Source: Metaphire vulgaris (Eukaryota > Annelida > Clitellata > Crassiclitellata > Megascolecidae). Taken from it: DNA of 64,000 bases. The stretch is taken from contig CM030845.1 in assembly GCA_018105865.1 (NCBI GenBank), positions 16,476,276 to 16,540,275 on the forward strand, in the 5' to 3' direction. Made by a program: the position numbers and the translations under genes. The notes beneath the pieces were generated by a model. It worked only from the letters and a program-made list of their open reading frames with translations. It did not search any database and was not told the origin of the DNA. Shown here piece after piece: positions 11,205-22,089 of this stretch; the first letter of the stretch is position 1, and every line of letters begins with the position of its first letter.

Positions 11205-11410
11205 CTATAACCTATCTCTCCGTCTTTGGGCGGCCGTGGCGATTCTAAAATTTTTACCGAAGCGTCTTAGCCTAGCGCGTACTCTGCCCGTTTTACATGA
11301 ATTAAAACTTTATTAATTAATTAAAATTAGTACAAAAATAAAATACATTATTATAAACGCTAATTAATTAGATTAAATTATTAACTAACAAGTTTCTACA
11401 GTTAAGTAAT

Positions 11411-11517
<107 letters not shown>

Positions 11518-11832
11518 CTATCTGTGGCACATGGTCATACAATTAGACAGTTTTTTTTAATATTGCTTAAAAGTGTTTAATTGATTCAAATTTTTTATTT
11601 CTAAAGGAAGACTGTTCCAGATTCTAGGTCCAGCAAATTTAATAGTGAATAATCTAGTATTAGTTGAAGCATATTGGAGATAGATATTTTCCTTGTTTCT
11701 AAGACTAAGATTACATTTGTTATTTATTATATCAAAAAATTTGCTTACATAGAAAATAGGAGGTAACAAATTGAGTCGATATCTGTAAATAAATACAGCT
11801 GATTGTTGTTTATGTATATTTTCGGCTTTTAA

Positions 11833-12545
11833 CACGTTGAGCGCTAGGGACGTAAACTGACGTCCCTATTTTGGTTTCTCAGGGCGCTAGGGACGTCATA
11901 TGACGTCCCTAGTTCAATGCAAACTATTTTAGCTTATGCGGACCTTGGAATCATTCTTCTGCTTCCTTTAGCTACTAGAATGAGTGACCAATCAAGAAGG
12001 CGTATTCTATGGAAGATGTATGAATATTTGTCCTATAAACATTTGTTCAAAAAACCACAATATATTATACTCAACCACAGCCTCGTAATTATAATCCTCC
12101 CTGACGCGTCGTATAAACGTACACCTGGAGAATTCCTGCTACGATGTAATTAAGTGGCTTGCATTGTCAAGCCAGTGAAGCGGATAATTTTTGGCTCGGG
12201 GTGTGAGGGAGGCATTTGGACCAGACAATGAAGGTTGGAATTTAAATTGAAATTGTTTCCATTTTATGGCAGTAATTTCTCCAATCGCTATTGTTGAGCT
12301 AATTATTGTTCCGTCACCTTACAGGGCACCGGCATTCTCCCTATGAATTGGCGCATACCTGAGTAAAGAGAACATGATACTAGTAACAGATGGCTTCTAA
12401 ACGCATCTGCTTCAAAATATTTTCCTTTACAGGCGTCTAACGTGATTGTGTCTTGAAAATAATCTAGCGGTATTCACGTTGGTCACGCATGAACGCATTC
12501 GACACCAGCCGCGCCTCAGTAATCAATCGTATCGCAGTCAACGTG
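11833..12545 (-). mobile_element. piggyBac-like MITE inserted in LINE
   Basis: Inverted, shorter copy of the 2434-3395 element. The left end CACGTTGAGCGCTAGGGACG is preceded by TTAA (11829-11832), and the right end is CGCAGTCAACGTG. The right TTAA copy has decayed to TGTAA. In the LINE frame the empty TTAA site joins …FYIL directly to KAENIHKQQSA…. Confidence 0.88.
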
Positions 12546-13216
12546 TGTAAGATGTAAAATTTATTATAAAGGTTATTAGTACTAGTATAATTTAAATCTT
12601 TAAATATCAGTCTTATTGCTTTGTGTTGCAAAATTAGAACTCTGTTTATATTTGACTTGTATGTGTTTCCCCATATCACAGTACAATATGTTAAATAGGA
12701 GTGGATCAGGGAAAAATAAAGTTTGTGGAGGGCATTGGAGTCAAGCAAGTTTTAACATGTCTAATTATGTTTAAATTTTTTGCTATTTTGTTTGATAACA
12801 CAGGTCTGCGATGGAAAAATTGTTTCAAAACGAAATGTTGATTCTTATGTAAATTTGTTAGCTGAAATCAGGAAAAATAAGTAAAAAATTCCATCACCCA
12901 CCGGTTTCACCTAAAACCAATATTTGTTCTATTAAATGAAGAATTTCTTGCACCCGGCTTAATTGGTGAAGAAAGAAATTTTTATATATTTATTAGGTCA
13001 CATCGTACATTAAATGATGAATTTTTGATGCATATATTAGGTAACATAAGAGGACTGAGACAATTTATAGTAATTCTCACGGTTGATATTGCGCTTGCAG
13101 AGGGTGCGAGATTGCGCACACGATGTAATACGCGAGGTTGCGCAATACGGTTGATGACGCCATTTTGATGTTGCACAATTTTCTTGTGGGATGATGCAAT
13201 CATTATACTAAGTAGT

Positions 13217-13247
13217 TATAAAAGGGGCTTGTAAGCGTGCTTCAGTT
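13217..13247 (+). promoter_or_regulatory. TATA box and initiator of the transposon gene
   Basis: TATAAAA at 13217-13223 is followed 25 bp after its start by TCAGTT (13242-13247), an arthropod-style initiator. The first ATG of the gene is about 70 bp further on. Confidence 0.5.
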
Positions 13248-13313
13248 AGCGAAGTTTCAGAAGCGGTGTGAAGTACATCGTTAAATGCGACTTTCGGTAA
13301 AAGCTTAGTAGAA

Positions 13314-15031
13314 ATGGCTGCAAGAGGTTGTCATGTTTCACCTGATAGCTTCTGTAATATTTGTGGCAGCTTCGTAGTGAAAAACATCAGCGTAATATTA
13401 CTGAATTCGTGAAAAAGTCTATTTCGCCTATTTTGGGGTTAAGTTATGTGACCAAGACAAGTCATGGGCACCACACAAAGTGTGTTCCATTTGTGTTGAA
13501 GAACTTCGTCAGTGGTATCAGGGTAAGAAGAAATCTTTTCGCTTTGGGATTCCTATGATCTGGAGAGAAGCTAGAAATCATTCTGATGACTGCTATTTCT
13601 GTTCGTGCAATGTGGAAGGCTACAATTTGAAAAAACAGGAAAGAAATTTTCTATCCAAGCCTTCCGAGTGCGATTCGTCCTGTACCTCATGGTCCCGACG
13701 TTCCTATACCTTCTGTTCCTGAATCACTGGAAACTATTTCTATATCAGACACATCAGATGAAGACATTGACTTTTCAGATGAAGAGCTCACTGTTCCTTG
13801 CATTGAGCCTCAACAATTTTCACAACAAGAGTTGAATGATTTGGTCAGGGATTTAGACTTAACGAAAGAATCTGCTGAGTTGCTTGGTGCTAGACTGAGA
13901 CAGAAAAATCTTCTAGCTACAGGCACTTCGTTTTCTTGGTACAGGAACCGCGAAAATGATTTCATTCCATTTTTTACTCAAAACGAGGATTTGGTTTACT
14001 GTAACGATGTAGCAAAGTTGATGGGCATGTTTGACATTGAGTATGATTGCAACAACTGGCGGCTTTTCATTGACGCATCAAAAAGAAGTTTAAAGGCAGT
14101 TCTTCTGCATAATGGCAACAAGTATGCATCACTGCCGGTGGCCCACTCAGTCCACTTGAGGGAGCGTTACGAGAATTTGGAAATCATACTGTCGAAAATT
14201 AAGTACAATGAACATGAATGGATTGTTTGTGGAGACTTGAAAGTTATATCAATGTTATTGGGGCAGCAAGGAGGGTACACAAAGTATCCATGTTTTCTAT
14301 GTGAATGGGATAGCAGAGATAAAAAGCCAGTCTTGGCCAGTCCTTCAGAAAGGACTGGCCAAGAAGAGATGCTTTAGTGCCTGGTGTAAGAAATGTTTTA
14401 AAAGCAAATCTCATTGATCCGAAGACAGTTCTTGTGCCTCCACTACACATTAAACTTGGCATTATGAAGCAATTCGTCAAGGCGTTGCCAAAAGATGACC
14501 CCTGTTTTAAATACCTGGTAGAAAAGTTTCCTACATTGTCTGAAGCGAAATTGAAGGAAGGAGTTTTTGTAGGTCCGGATATTCGCAAGATGATGAAAGA
14601 TGATATGTTTGAGGCTCGAATGAATGTTGCAGAAAAAAGGCTTGGTTATCTTTTAAAGAAGTGGTAACGAAATTTCTTGGAAATCATAAGGATTCGAACT
14701 TCAGATATATCGTTGCAAACATGCTCACCAAACTAAAATCTTGGGTTGCTCGATGAGTTTGAAACTCCACTTTCTGAACTCCCATGTTGACTACTTCCCA
14801 GAAAACCTAGGAGCAGTAAGCGAAGAACAAGGTGAAAGATTTCACCAGGATGTCAAGAAAATGGAAAGGAGAAATCAAGGGTGTTGGAATGTTAACATGA
14901 TTGCTGACTGCTGTTGGATGCTACGAAGGGAGCTGCCAGAAAAGATCTACAAACGGAAGTGTCAAAAAGAAGCTTTGAAAGGAAAAGAACGAGGCATAAT
15001 GAAGAGGACTAAAGATCATATTGAACTTTAA
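13314..15031 (+). pseudogene. Decayed gene of an uncharacterised transposon-borne family
   Basis: Plus-strand coding drifts through several frames. In order it shows: CNICGSF (possible metal-binding N-terminus, 13357); ICVEELRQWYQGKKKSF then DCYFC (about 13490-13605); WRLFIDASKRSLKAVLLHNG (about 14060); VISMLLGQQGGYTKYPCFLC (about 14240-14300); LVPPLHIKLGIMKQFVKAL (about 14430); SEEQGERFHQDVKKMERR (about 14820) and MIADCCWMLRRELP. There are about five frameshifts, one near 14345 inside a short local repeat of AGGACTGGCC. From general knowledge, the QGGYTKYPCFLC and EEQGERFHQD blocks mark a multicopy family annotated only as 'uncharacterized' in many invertebrates. Its position inside a bounded insertion argues that it is transposon-encoded. 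Catalytic residues are not assigned. Confidence 0.75.
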
Positions 15032-16056
15032 TATAGTGTTAATTGTTCATTTTACATTTAGTGACATTTGTATACTTTGAATGGAGTAAAAACCAGGATC
15101 AAGTACATACGCTTGTACTGCTATATATGCTAATGTTTTAGCTTATCGTATCAATTTCATTTCGTGTTTTGTTAAAAATTCTTACGTGGCGGAGGAAAAC
15201 GGTTTTCATTTATGAAATTATCACATATAACTACATACAATTCAGCCGTTGAAATTAAAACAATTTTCAAAAAGGTAAAAAATGCAGGCCTATAATTCAT
15301 CTATGTGCTTTTTCCAGTTTAAATGTTGGTCTACAATAATACCTAGGAATTTTATGGATCCTTTTTGAATTATGATAGTATCATTAATTTTATTGGATCT
15401 AATTGAGGATTGTTAGCCTTGCTTCTGATGTGAAAGTATATGAAATTTGTTTTATCTGGATTAAGTGCCAGTTTATTAATTTTAAACCAATTAGATACTT
15501 TTGTCAGTTCAGGATTTATTAGAGTGGTTAGTAGTGCTGTTACGGTTAACCGAACCGAACCGAAACCGCGGTTTTTCGGTCAAAACCGAACCGAACCGAA
15601 ACCGCGGTTTTGACCATGCAAATTGGACGGTTTTATTCCGTTTTAACCCTAGGTTAGGGTTAACGCTAACCCTAACCTGGGGTTAAAACCCTAGGTTAGG
15701 GTTAAGGTTAACACTAACCCTATGATCTCTTTTTTCAATGCATTAAATGCATTTAATGCATTTTGAATGCAGTTCAATCAATGCACAGCTTTTAAACGCT
15801 AAAATAACGAGTGTTGTTCTTCTGGCATGTCTATATTTCTATGATGAGTCAGAGTCTGACGTCATTATTGAAATCAGTAAAAACAATTTTAAAATGGCTG
15901 CATTAGTAGTGTCGTGCAGTGCCAGTTTAGTGTGGAATGCCAATTAGCTCCGGACACCTTCAAAATTGAGGTAGACACTCCCACCCCCAAATCCACAATC
16001 CTAGAAATATCCCTGAGGCTAACGGAGCGGGTTCAAGCCCGGTTAGTGCCCCTAGT

Positions 16057-16105
16057 GGCTTTCACACGTGCAGTAATGCCTCCTAAGCCACTTTAAATCA
16101 TGCCG
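16057..16105 (+). repeat. Solo LINE 3'-tail sequence
   Basis: GTGGCTTTCACACGTGCAGT…CCTCCTAAGCCACTTTAAATC matches the 3' end of the LINE at 17325-20380 (20262-20310) and the copies at 36150-36215 and 37170-37217. Confidence 0.75.
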
Positions 16106-16168
16106 AGTTTAAAATTAGGCCTATATTGGCAATTGCACCAACTGAAAAGAGAAGGTGACTTACATAAA

Positions 16169-16280
16169 GGGGCCGTCCATAAATGACGTCACGCGAATTT
16201 GTCACTTTTTTACCTCCCCTACGTCACGCAACATCACGCAACGTCGGACCCCTAAAATATGACGTCACAACGGGCCGACC
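16169..16280 (+). mobile_element. Half-copy of the CATCCATAAATGACGTCA MITE family
   Basis: Begins GGGGCCGTCCATAAATGACG, the terminus also seen at 25872, 34143, 49568 and 53826. No matching right end, so it is partial. It is nested in the hAT element. Confidence 0.75.
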
Positions 16281-18476
16281 CCCCATTTTCAAAAGTCGCG
16301 TAACGTTATTTTATTTTTTATTTCTTATTAAAGTCCTCAAAAAGGTCATCCTTGTATTTTTTCCTCTCGAAAAACCCTGACAAGCAAAAAGAGGTCATAA
16401 TTGTATCATTTTTCCTCTCCAAAATCCCTGAAAGCAAAAAGAGGTAATAGGGTTAGGGTTAACCTATTGCTAACCCTAGGGTTAGGGTTAGGGTTAACCC
16501 TAACCCTAACCTAGGGTTAAAAAACCGAACCGAACCGAAACCGCGGTTTTTCGGTCCAAACCGAACCGAAACCGACCGAGACTGCACGAGGTGAAACCGT
16601 AACAGCACTAGTGGTTAGTTCCTTCAGGTCATTATGACATGCTATTAAATTAGTGTTGTCAGCAAATATTAAGAATTTGAATAAAGATGATATGTTGGGT
16701 AAGTCATTGATAAATATTAAGAATAATAGAGGGCCAAGGATTGAACCCTGGGGCACACCATATTTTATATTTTTTAGTTCAGATTTTTGAGAGTTTACCC
16801 ATGTAAATTGTTTACGATTTGATAAATAGTTAGCAAACCAGGTTTGTGAGAGACCTTTAAAACCACAGTAGGCAAGTTTTTTAAATAGAATATTGTGATC
16901 TATAACATCAAAAGCTTTTTTAGGTCTAGAAAATTTCCTATAGTATGATTGTGCAATTCAAAATTGTTAGTTACTATATCTACTAAATTCATTATAGGCA
17001 TGTATGTGGTGTTATTTGCCCTGAATCCAAACTGATAATCAGATAACATTTTGTATTTATCTAGATAGGTAATTGATCTGTTAAACATAGCTTTTTCCAT
17101 AATTTTAGAAAAGATCGGTAAATTTGAAATAGGTCTATAGTTAGATTCAATAGATTTGGACCCTGATTTATATATTGGAATGATCTTTGCTATTTTAGTT
17201 TCATCTGGAACTATACCTGTTGTAAAGGAAGAGTTTATTATATCAGAGAGAATTTCCGATATATATTCAGCACATTCAATAACAATGTTTTTAGAAATGG
17301 ATTTGGAGAGGGAGATAACAGGAAAAGACACAGAGGAAGGCTGGAGTATATTTACCAAATGTATGTCCAAAGTCATAGAATTGACCATACCCAAACAGAA
17401 GAAAATTAATAACAAATTTCCTTAGATAACAAGAGAAGTGCAACGAAAAAGAAGGGCGAAAAACAAAGCGTGGAGGAAACTAAGTAAACACAGATTGGCA
17501 AGTAAAGGAAATGAGCAGAATCAGCACAGACTCAAGATCTTGTAGGAGCAGTATACCAAGAAAAGAAAAGCGTCAGCAGTTACTAACAAAATGGCTATTG
17601 CAAATTTTGAATGCAGGTTGGCAAAAAATATAAAACAGCACAGTAAAAGTTTCTACAAATATTGTAATAGAAAGTTGGACAGCGCAGGATGTGCAATAAC
17701 AGACGATGTAGAAACTGCACAGATTCTAAATAACTATTTTGTTCAGTATTTACAGAGGAAAATACAAATACTATGCCAGAAGCCAAAATTGTGTTCGATG
17801 GAAACGAAGAAGAAATGCTAACAGATATAGTGTGTACAAAATAATGTGTTATCAAGGTTTTGACCAATTTAAAGACAGACAAGAGTCCAGTATTAGATGG
17901 CTTACATCCAAAGTTTCTTTACGAAGTTCGAAATGAAATAGGACATGCAATTGCTTTGATAATCAATGAATCACTCAGAACTGGAGTAGTACCGCAAGAC
18001 TGGAGAGACGCATTAGTCAGCCCACTGTTCAAGAAGGGAAAACGAAGTGAACCAAGCAATTACAGACCAGTGAGCCTAACTTCTGTAATTTGTAAAGTTA
18101 TGGAAAAAATACCGAAAGAGAGCATTTTGAAACATTTGACTAGGCATAAAATTGTTAAAGATAGTCAGCACAGATTTACAAAGGGGCGTTCATGCCTGAC
18201 CAACCTGTTGGACTTTCTGGAGGAGGTTTTTGATAAACTAGATGAGGGCAAGGCAGTAGATATAATATATTTAGATTTTGCCAAAGCTTTTGATAAAGTG
18301 CTCCACATAAGGCTGGCTGCCAAACTGAAGTCCTGTGGAATAAGGGGGAATATTCTCAGATGGATTGAAAATTGGTTGAAGGGAAGACGACAGAAGGTTG
18401 GCATTAGGGGAGGCCATTCGGAATGGACAAGAGTTATTAGTGGAGTGCCTCAGGGCTCAGTGCTTGGGCCATTGAT

Positions 18477-18481
<5 letters not shown>

Positions 18482-18521
<40 letters not shown>
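18482..18521. repeat. (TA)n microsatellite inside RT coding region
   Basis: About twenty TA units between the QGSVLGP and FADD motifs, probably grown from an ATAAATGA-like stretch. It breaks the frame. Confidence 0.95.
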
Positions 18522-18523
<2 letters not shown>

Positions 18524-19250
18524 CACCGATGAAAGATTACTGTCCAAAATTTCAGAGTTTGCGGATGATACAAAGATATGCAGAAATATAGACTCGGAGG
18601 ATGATGCTAAAATGTTACAGAAGGATCTAAGAAAATTGCTTCAGTGGTCTGTGGACAGGCAGATGCTTTTCAATATCGCTAAATGTTCTGTAATGCTAAT
18701 TGGAAAATCTAATAATGGTAATGAATATTCATTAGAGGGAAGGTTCTAACCACAACAGAAAAAGGCTTGGGAGTAATCATCCATAAAAGTATGAATCCAT
18801 CTCACCAATGCATGGAGGCAGCAAAGCAGGGTAACCAAATGTTGGGAATGATGAAAAAGACAATATTGAATCGAGACAAAGATATAATCATAAAACTTTA
18901 TAAGTCATTAGTAAGGCCACATCTAGAACTGTGTTCAGGCATGAAATCCATTCTTGAAAAAAGATATAGAACTTTTAGAAAAAGTGCAAAGACGAGCAAC
19001 GAAGATGATCAATGGATGCCATAATTTAAGCTACGAAAAAGACTTCAATATTGTGGATTGACAACATTAGAAAGGAGAAGAGAGAGAGGGGATTTGATAG
19101 AAACATACAAAATAATGACGTGGAAAGTAGATTTTCCATACGATCGATTCTTTACATTGGCACACTATAGCAGCACAAGAGGCCACAAATGCAAATTGTT
19201 TAAGCAGAGGGTGGGTCCAAGAAAGAAATTTCTTTAGATGGACAAATGGA

Positions 19251-19643
19251 CAGTGATGTTAACAAGGACCGACCCCCCAAGGACGAGGATAAGGACGAGG
19301 ACCGACTCCCCAAGGACGAGGATAAGGACAAGGACCGAACCCCCAAGGACGAGGATAAGGACGAGGACTGACCCTCCAAGGACGAGGACAAGGACGAGGA
19401 CTTACCTTTCAAGCACAAGGACCACAAGGACTGACCCCCAAGGACAAGGATCGAGGACAAGGACAAGGACCAATCTCTGTCGGACAAATAGGAAAAAACC
19501 AAACACAATTTCAATTCGAATCACAAAATTAGAAAAGCAATTTTTAAAAAAAACATAATGTAGTCAACAGCAATGCTGCATTTCAAATGCGCCTTTGACT
19601 TTAGCCAGCTAGCTATGTTACTGCGCTTAAGAAATCGTCAAGT

Positions 19644-19715
<72 letters not shown>

Positions 19716-20162
19716 GTAAATGAAAAAGTGTTTCCAGCAGCTGATCAGTCATGCACACACGGTGAGGTCTAATTATGAGACCACTTTGCGAAAACACTCG
19801 TTCAACTGGAGCCGACGTCGCAGGGAAACAAAGAATTCTGCTAAAGAATCAACTGGTATTATAAAGGAAACAATGACTAAACATTTAGAGTAACTCAACG
19901 CAAGTATGTAGCCAAAATATAAATCCACATACTACTCTTACCTTGGAACATAATTATCAGTACAATTGAAAATGGTATACAAGTAATTTGGTCCTTATAA
20001 GGACTTTTCAAGGACTAAGTTACAAGGACCAGGACAAGGACCGATCTGCAAGGACGAGGATAAGGACGAGGACCGAACCCCCAAGGACGAGGATAAGGAC
20101 GAGGACTGACTCCCCAAGGACGAGGACGAGGACAAGGACCAGGACAAGGATTAACATCACTG
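19251..20162 (-). mobile_element. hAT element (copy A) with 33-bp subterminal minisatellite
   Basis: A perfect 8-bp duplication CAAATGGA (19243-19250 and 20163-20170) flanks it. The ends CAGTGATGTTAA are inverted. Both subterminal regions are arrays of AAGGACGAGGATAAGGACGA (33-bp unit). On the minus strand near 19800-19740 a remnant reads VERVFS…SGLIIRPH…MTDQLLE, the hAT dimerisation block. It also contains an (AAT)n run (19648-19716). Sister of 49664-50564. It interrupts the C-terminus of the LINE. Confidence 0.94.
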
Positions 20163-20311
20163 CAAATGGAACAGTTTGGACGAGGTGGGAGTGACAGTTG
20201 AAACAGTAAACGGATTCAAGAGCTATCTCGATAAACTAGGTTATTGAATGCAGATGGTTACATCAGTGGTTTTCACACAGGCTTACTTGGCCTCCTAAAC
20301 CACTAAAATCA

Positions 20312-20380
<69 letters not shown>

Positions 20381-20382
<2 letters not shown>

Positions 20383-20640
20383 GGAACAGCTCATTCCGGT
20401 CAACTGACTTCGAGCTCCATACCATTTTAGGCGCCGGTGCTGGGACGGCCCTTGTGTGTGAGATGGGGATCCTGCCTGTTATGAGGCTGTGGTCAGCGAA
20501 TATTCCTGAGGGGTCGATGTTCAAGTCGTCGACGCAGAAATCGCGATCGGTTATGTCATGGTTCAGCGTCCCGCCTGTCGTATATGTTGGGTCCCAATAC
20601 GATGAATGACTGAAAGAAACTTCAGAATTACCGATTTCTC
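20381..20640 (-). mobile_element. LINE endonuclease fragment
   Basis: The minus-strand frame reads YTTGGTLNHDIT, then FCVDDLNIDPSGIFADHSLITGRIP and KSVDRNELFR. This is the end of an APE-type endonuclease plus the linker of a CR1/L2 LINE. It meets the (ATT)n tail of the plus-strand LINE. Confidence 0.8.
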
Positions 20641-20959
20641 TTGGACTCGGATATTTGAATATCTGATTTTCCAAAAGAAAACGAAGACGCAGAATTAAAA
20701 TTTATGAGTTGCGATGGATTTCTCGACAGTAGAAATTTGGTTTGTGATGGATTAAGAAGTACGGTTATTTATTGTCAGACATTCAGAATTGAAGCACGCA
20801 AGACAATGATTAGAGGAAATTTGAAGTTGACGTTTGACCAAAATTGACGAAAATTTGACAATCATCTGCATAGAGGTGGTATTCAATAGGCCTACTGTGT
20901 TACACAAGCAGTAAGCCGAGAGATACAATGTAGATGATGTTTGAGGCTCGCAGCGCGAT

Positions 20960-21560
20960 GTTGTATTAAAACAAGAAAATTCGTTGATTTTCATCAAATT
21001 ATATTCTCGGATGTCCATTAGGTTAAAATATCAGAACGGAAGAGAAGGAATCAGCCAAAAACCCCAAATCTACGTAGACAAAATAAGTAAGAAAATCATA
21101 ACTCGGAGAGCCACTCATAAGATATACAACAATAGTAAAAAGGAGTGGGTGGACCCAGGACTGAGCACTGGGGCATATCGTATCTGAGGCGTGACGAGTC
21201 GGAAAGAAAGCCGTGCACAGACAGTCAGACACTGACTGAGCGCTGCAGTTGAGTTAGGACTTAAAGTTTTAAGCGGGTACGGTTTGTTTCACGGGTTAAA
21301 CCATTTTAGCACTATACCTCGGTAATGCCGAAATAATACTGTAGACGATGCAGGAATATAGTATTTTTGACGGTGTAGAAATCAGCTGAGAGATCGAGAA
21401 GTAGCAGGGCGGCGACCTTACCTTTGTGAGGCTATGTCCATGACAATAATATTACAATATTTGTTCGAAAAGTAAGTTGAGCAGTTTCAGTTGACTGAAA
21501 CTCGCTGTAGGCAGATTGAAAAGGGGGATCAAGAGAGTTAAAGTATGTTTGTTCATTCGT
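20960..21560 (-). mobile_element. Degenerate LINE reverse-transcriptase fragment
   Basis: The minus strand shows LLLLDLSADFYTVKNTIF (compare the family pattern LLDLSAAFDTVDH) near 21400. Further 3', PLLFTIVVYLM near 21140 corresponds to the region after the PQGSVLGP motif. Multiple shifts and stops. Confidence 0.6.
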
Positions 21561-21616
21561 CTAGTTCGAGAAGCATTGATATAGGCTTAAAGTTTAAGTT
21601 TGATACCGGCCTGTAG

Positions 21617-21880
21617 CAGAAGCGTAGCGTCCCAATGACTACTATGGCTTTAGCCATGGGCGGCACATATGATGGGGCGGCAAATATTGGAAGCGACCTT
21701 TTTTTGCTTGTCGGGTTGTCGAGGAGTTTTGTCGAAGGGGCGGCAACATTTTTAAGGGGCGGCAACTTTACAAACTTAGCGGCGACGAACTTTTTTTGCT
21801 TGTCAGGTGTAATAAGAGTGAATTTGGGGCAGCATTTTTGCCAGGAGCCATAGGCAGCTCGAGTGCATGCTACGCCACTG
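21617..21880. mobile_element. hAT MITE, 264 bp (CAGAAGCGTAGCG termini)
   Basis: A perfect 8-bp duplication GCCTGTAG (21609-21616 and 21881-21888) flanks it. The ends are CAGAAGCGTAGCG and GCATGCTACGCCACTG. The interior has repeated GGGGCGGCAA and two copies of the GACC-T(n)-GCTTGTC motif. A related element lies at about 24000-24282. Confidence 0.92.
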
Positions 21881-22089
21881 GCCTGTAGTTACTTAGGCTA
21901 TCGGCGTCAAGAGAGGCATCGGCCTAACGACTATCGTTGCCTTAGAGTTAAACAATAAATATTTTCAAATCGATTTGCAAGACTAAGAAGACGATTTTTG
22001 CTTAAAGATTATAAAGTGAAGCTGTCACTGAGTTTAGTTTAGAGAAAGATCGTTCGTATTTTGCATTGAATGTTGTTCTATTGATAGCA

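Larger units (their letters stand above)
12799..15291 (+). mobile_element. DNA transposon carrying an uncharacterised multicopy gene
   Basis: A 2.49-kb block with ATAA on both sides (12795-12798 and 15292-15295) interrupts the minus-strand LINE. Excising it rejoins the LINE frame …KKHIDEL to SNKIAKNLN…. The ends share AGGYCTGC and a subterminal AAAATTGTTT block as imperfect inverts (CACAGGTCTGCG versus AGGCCTGCATTT). The left end has three extra bases. It carries a TATA promoter and one decayed gene on the plus strand. I cannot assign the superfamily from a 4-bp A/T-rich duplication alone. Confidence 0.7.
15532..16610. mobile_element. hAT element, 1.08 kb (TAGTGCTGTTACGG termini)
   Basis: A perfect 8-bp duplication GTGGTTAG (15524-15531 and 16611-16618) flanks it. 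The inverted ends are TAGTGCTGTTACGGTT. Both subterminal regions carry CCGAACCGAAACCGCGG followed by TTAGGG/CCCTAA tracts. No transposase. It interrupts the LINE between DLKELT and NPELTKVSNWF. Confidence 0.95.
11535..17325 (-). mobile_element. LINE with reverse transcriptase, cut by three insertions
   Basis: Minus-strand LINE, 5'-truncated near 17325. It encodes RT fingers (NYRPISNLPIFSKIMEKAMF, about 17130), the palm motif YGVPQGSILGPLLFLIFIND (about 16740) with FADNT (a variant of FADDT), and the thumb (WFKINKLALNPDKTNFIYF, about 15450). The C-terminal blocks are HSYLTYCTVIWGNTY (about 12690) and FAGPRIWNSLPLEIKNL (about 11640). Three blocks of foreign DNA interrupt it: 11833-12545, 12799-15291 and 15532-16610. 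Removing each with one target-duplication copy reconnects the coding segments. A one-base shift near 12760 remains. Confidence 0.88.
17325..20380 (+). mobile_element. CR1-like LINE with reverse transcriptase, hAT-interrupted
   Basis: Plus-strand LINE, 5'-truncated, abutting the minus-strand one. The linker is SKSFYKYCNRK (about 17660). RT motifs are PSNYRPVSLTSVICKVMEKI (about 18060), IIYLDFAKAFDKVLHIRL (about 18270), ISGVPQGSVLGPLIFLIYI (about 18440) and FADDTKICRNID (about 18560). The C-terminal region includes IIIKLYKSLVRPHLELC (about 18890). A (TA)n run replaces the residues between LIYI and the FADD block. The terminal block KLFKQRVGPRKKF…FKSYLDKLGY is split by a hAT element. The 3' UTR GTGGTTTTCACACAGGC…CCTCCTAAACCACT ends in (ATT)n. 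Confidence 0.88.

Noticed and set aside
12982..13203. Minus-strand 73-aa frame
   Set aside because: Covers the non-coding 5' region of the plus-strand transposon gene; no motif.
15640..16520. Chromosome-end telomere
   Set aside because: The TTAGGG tracts are short and lie within a bounded hAT element with target duplications.
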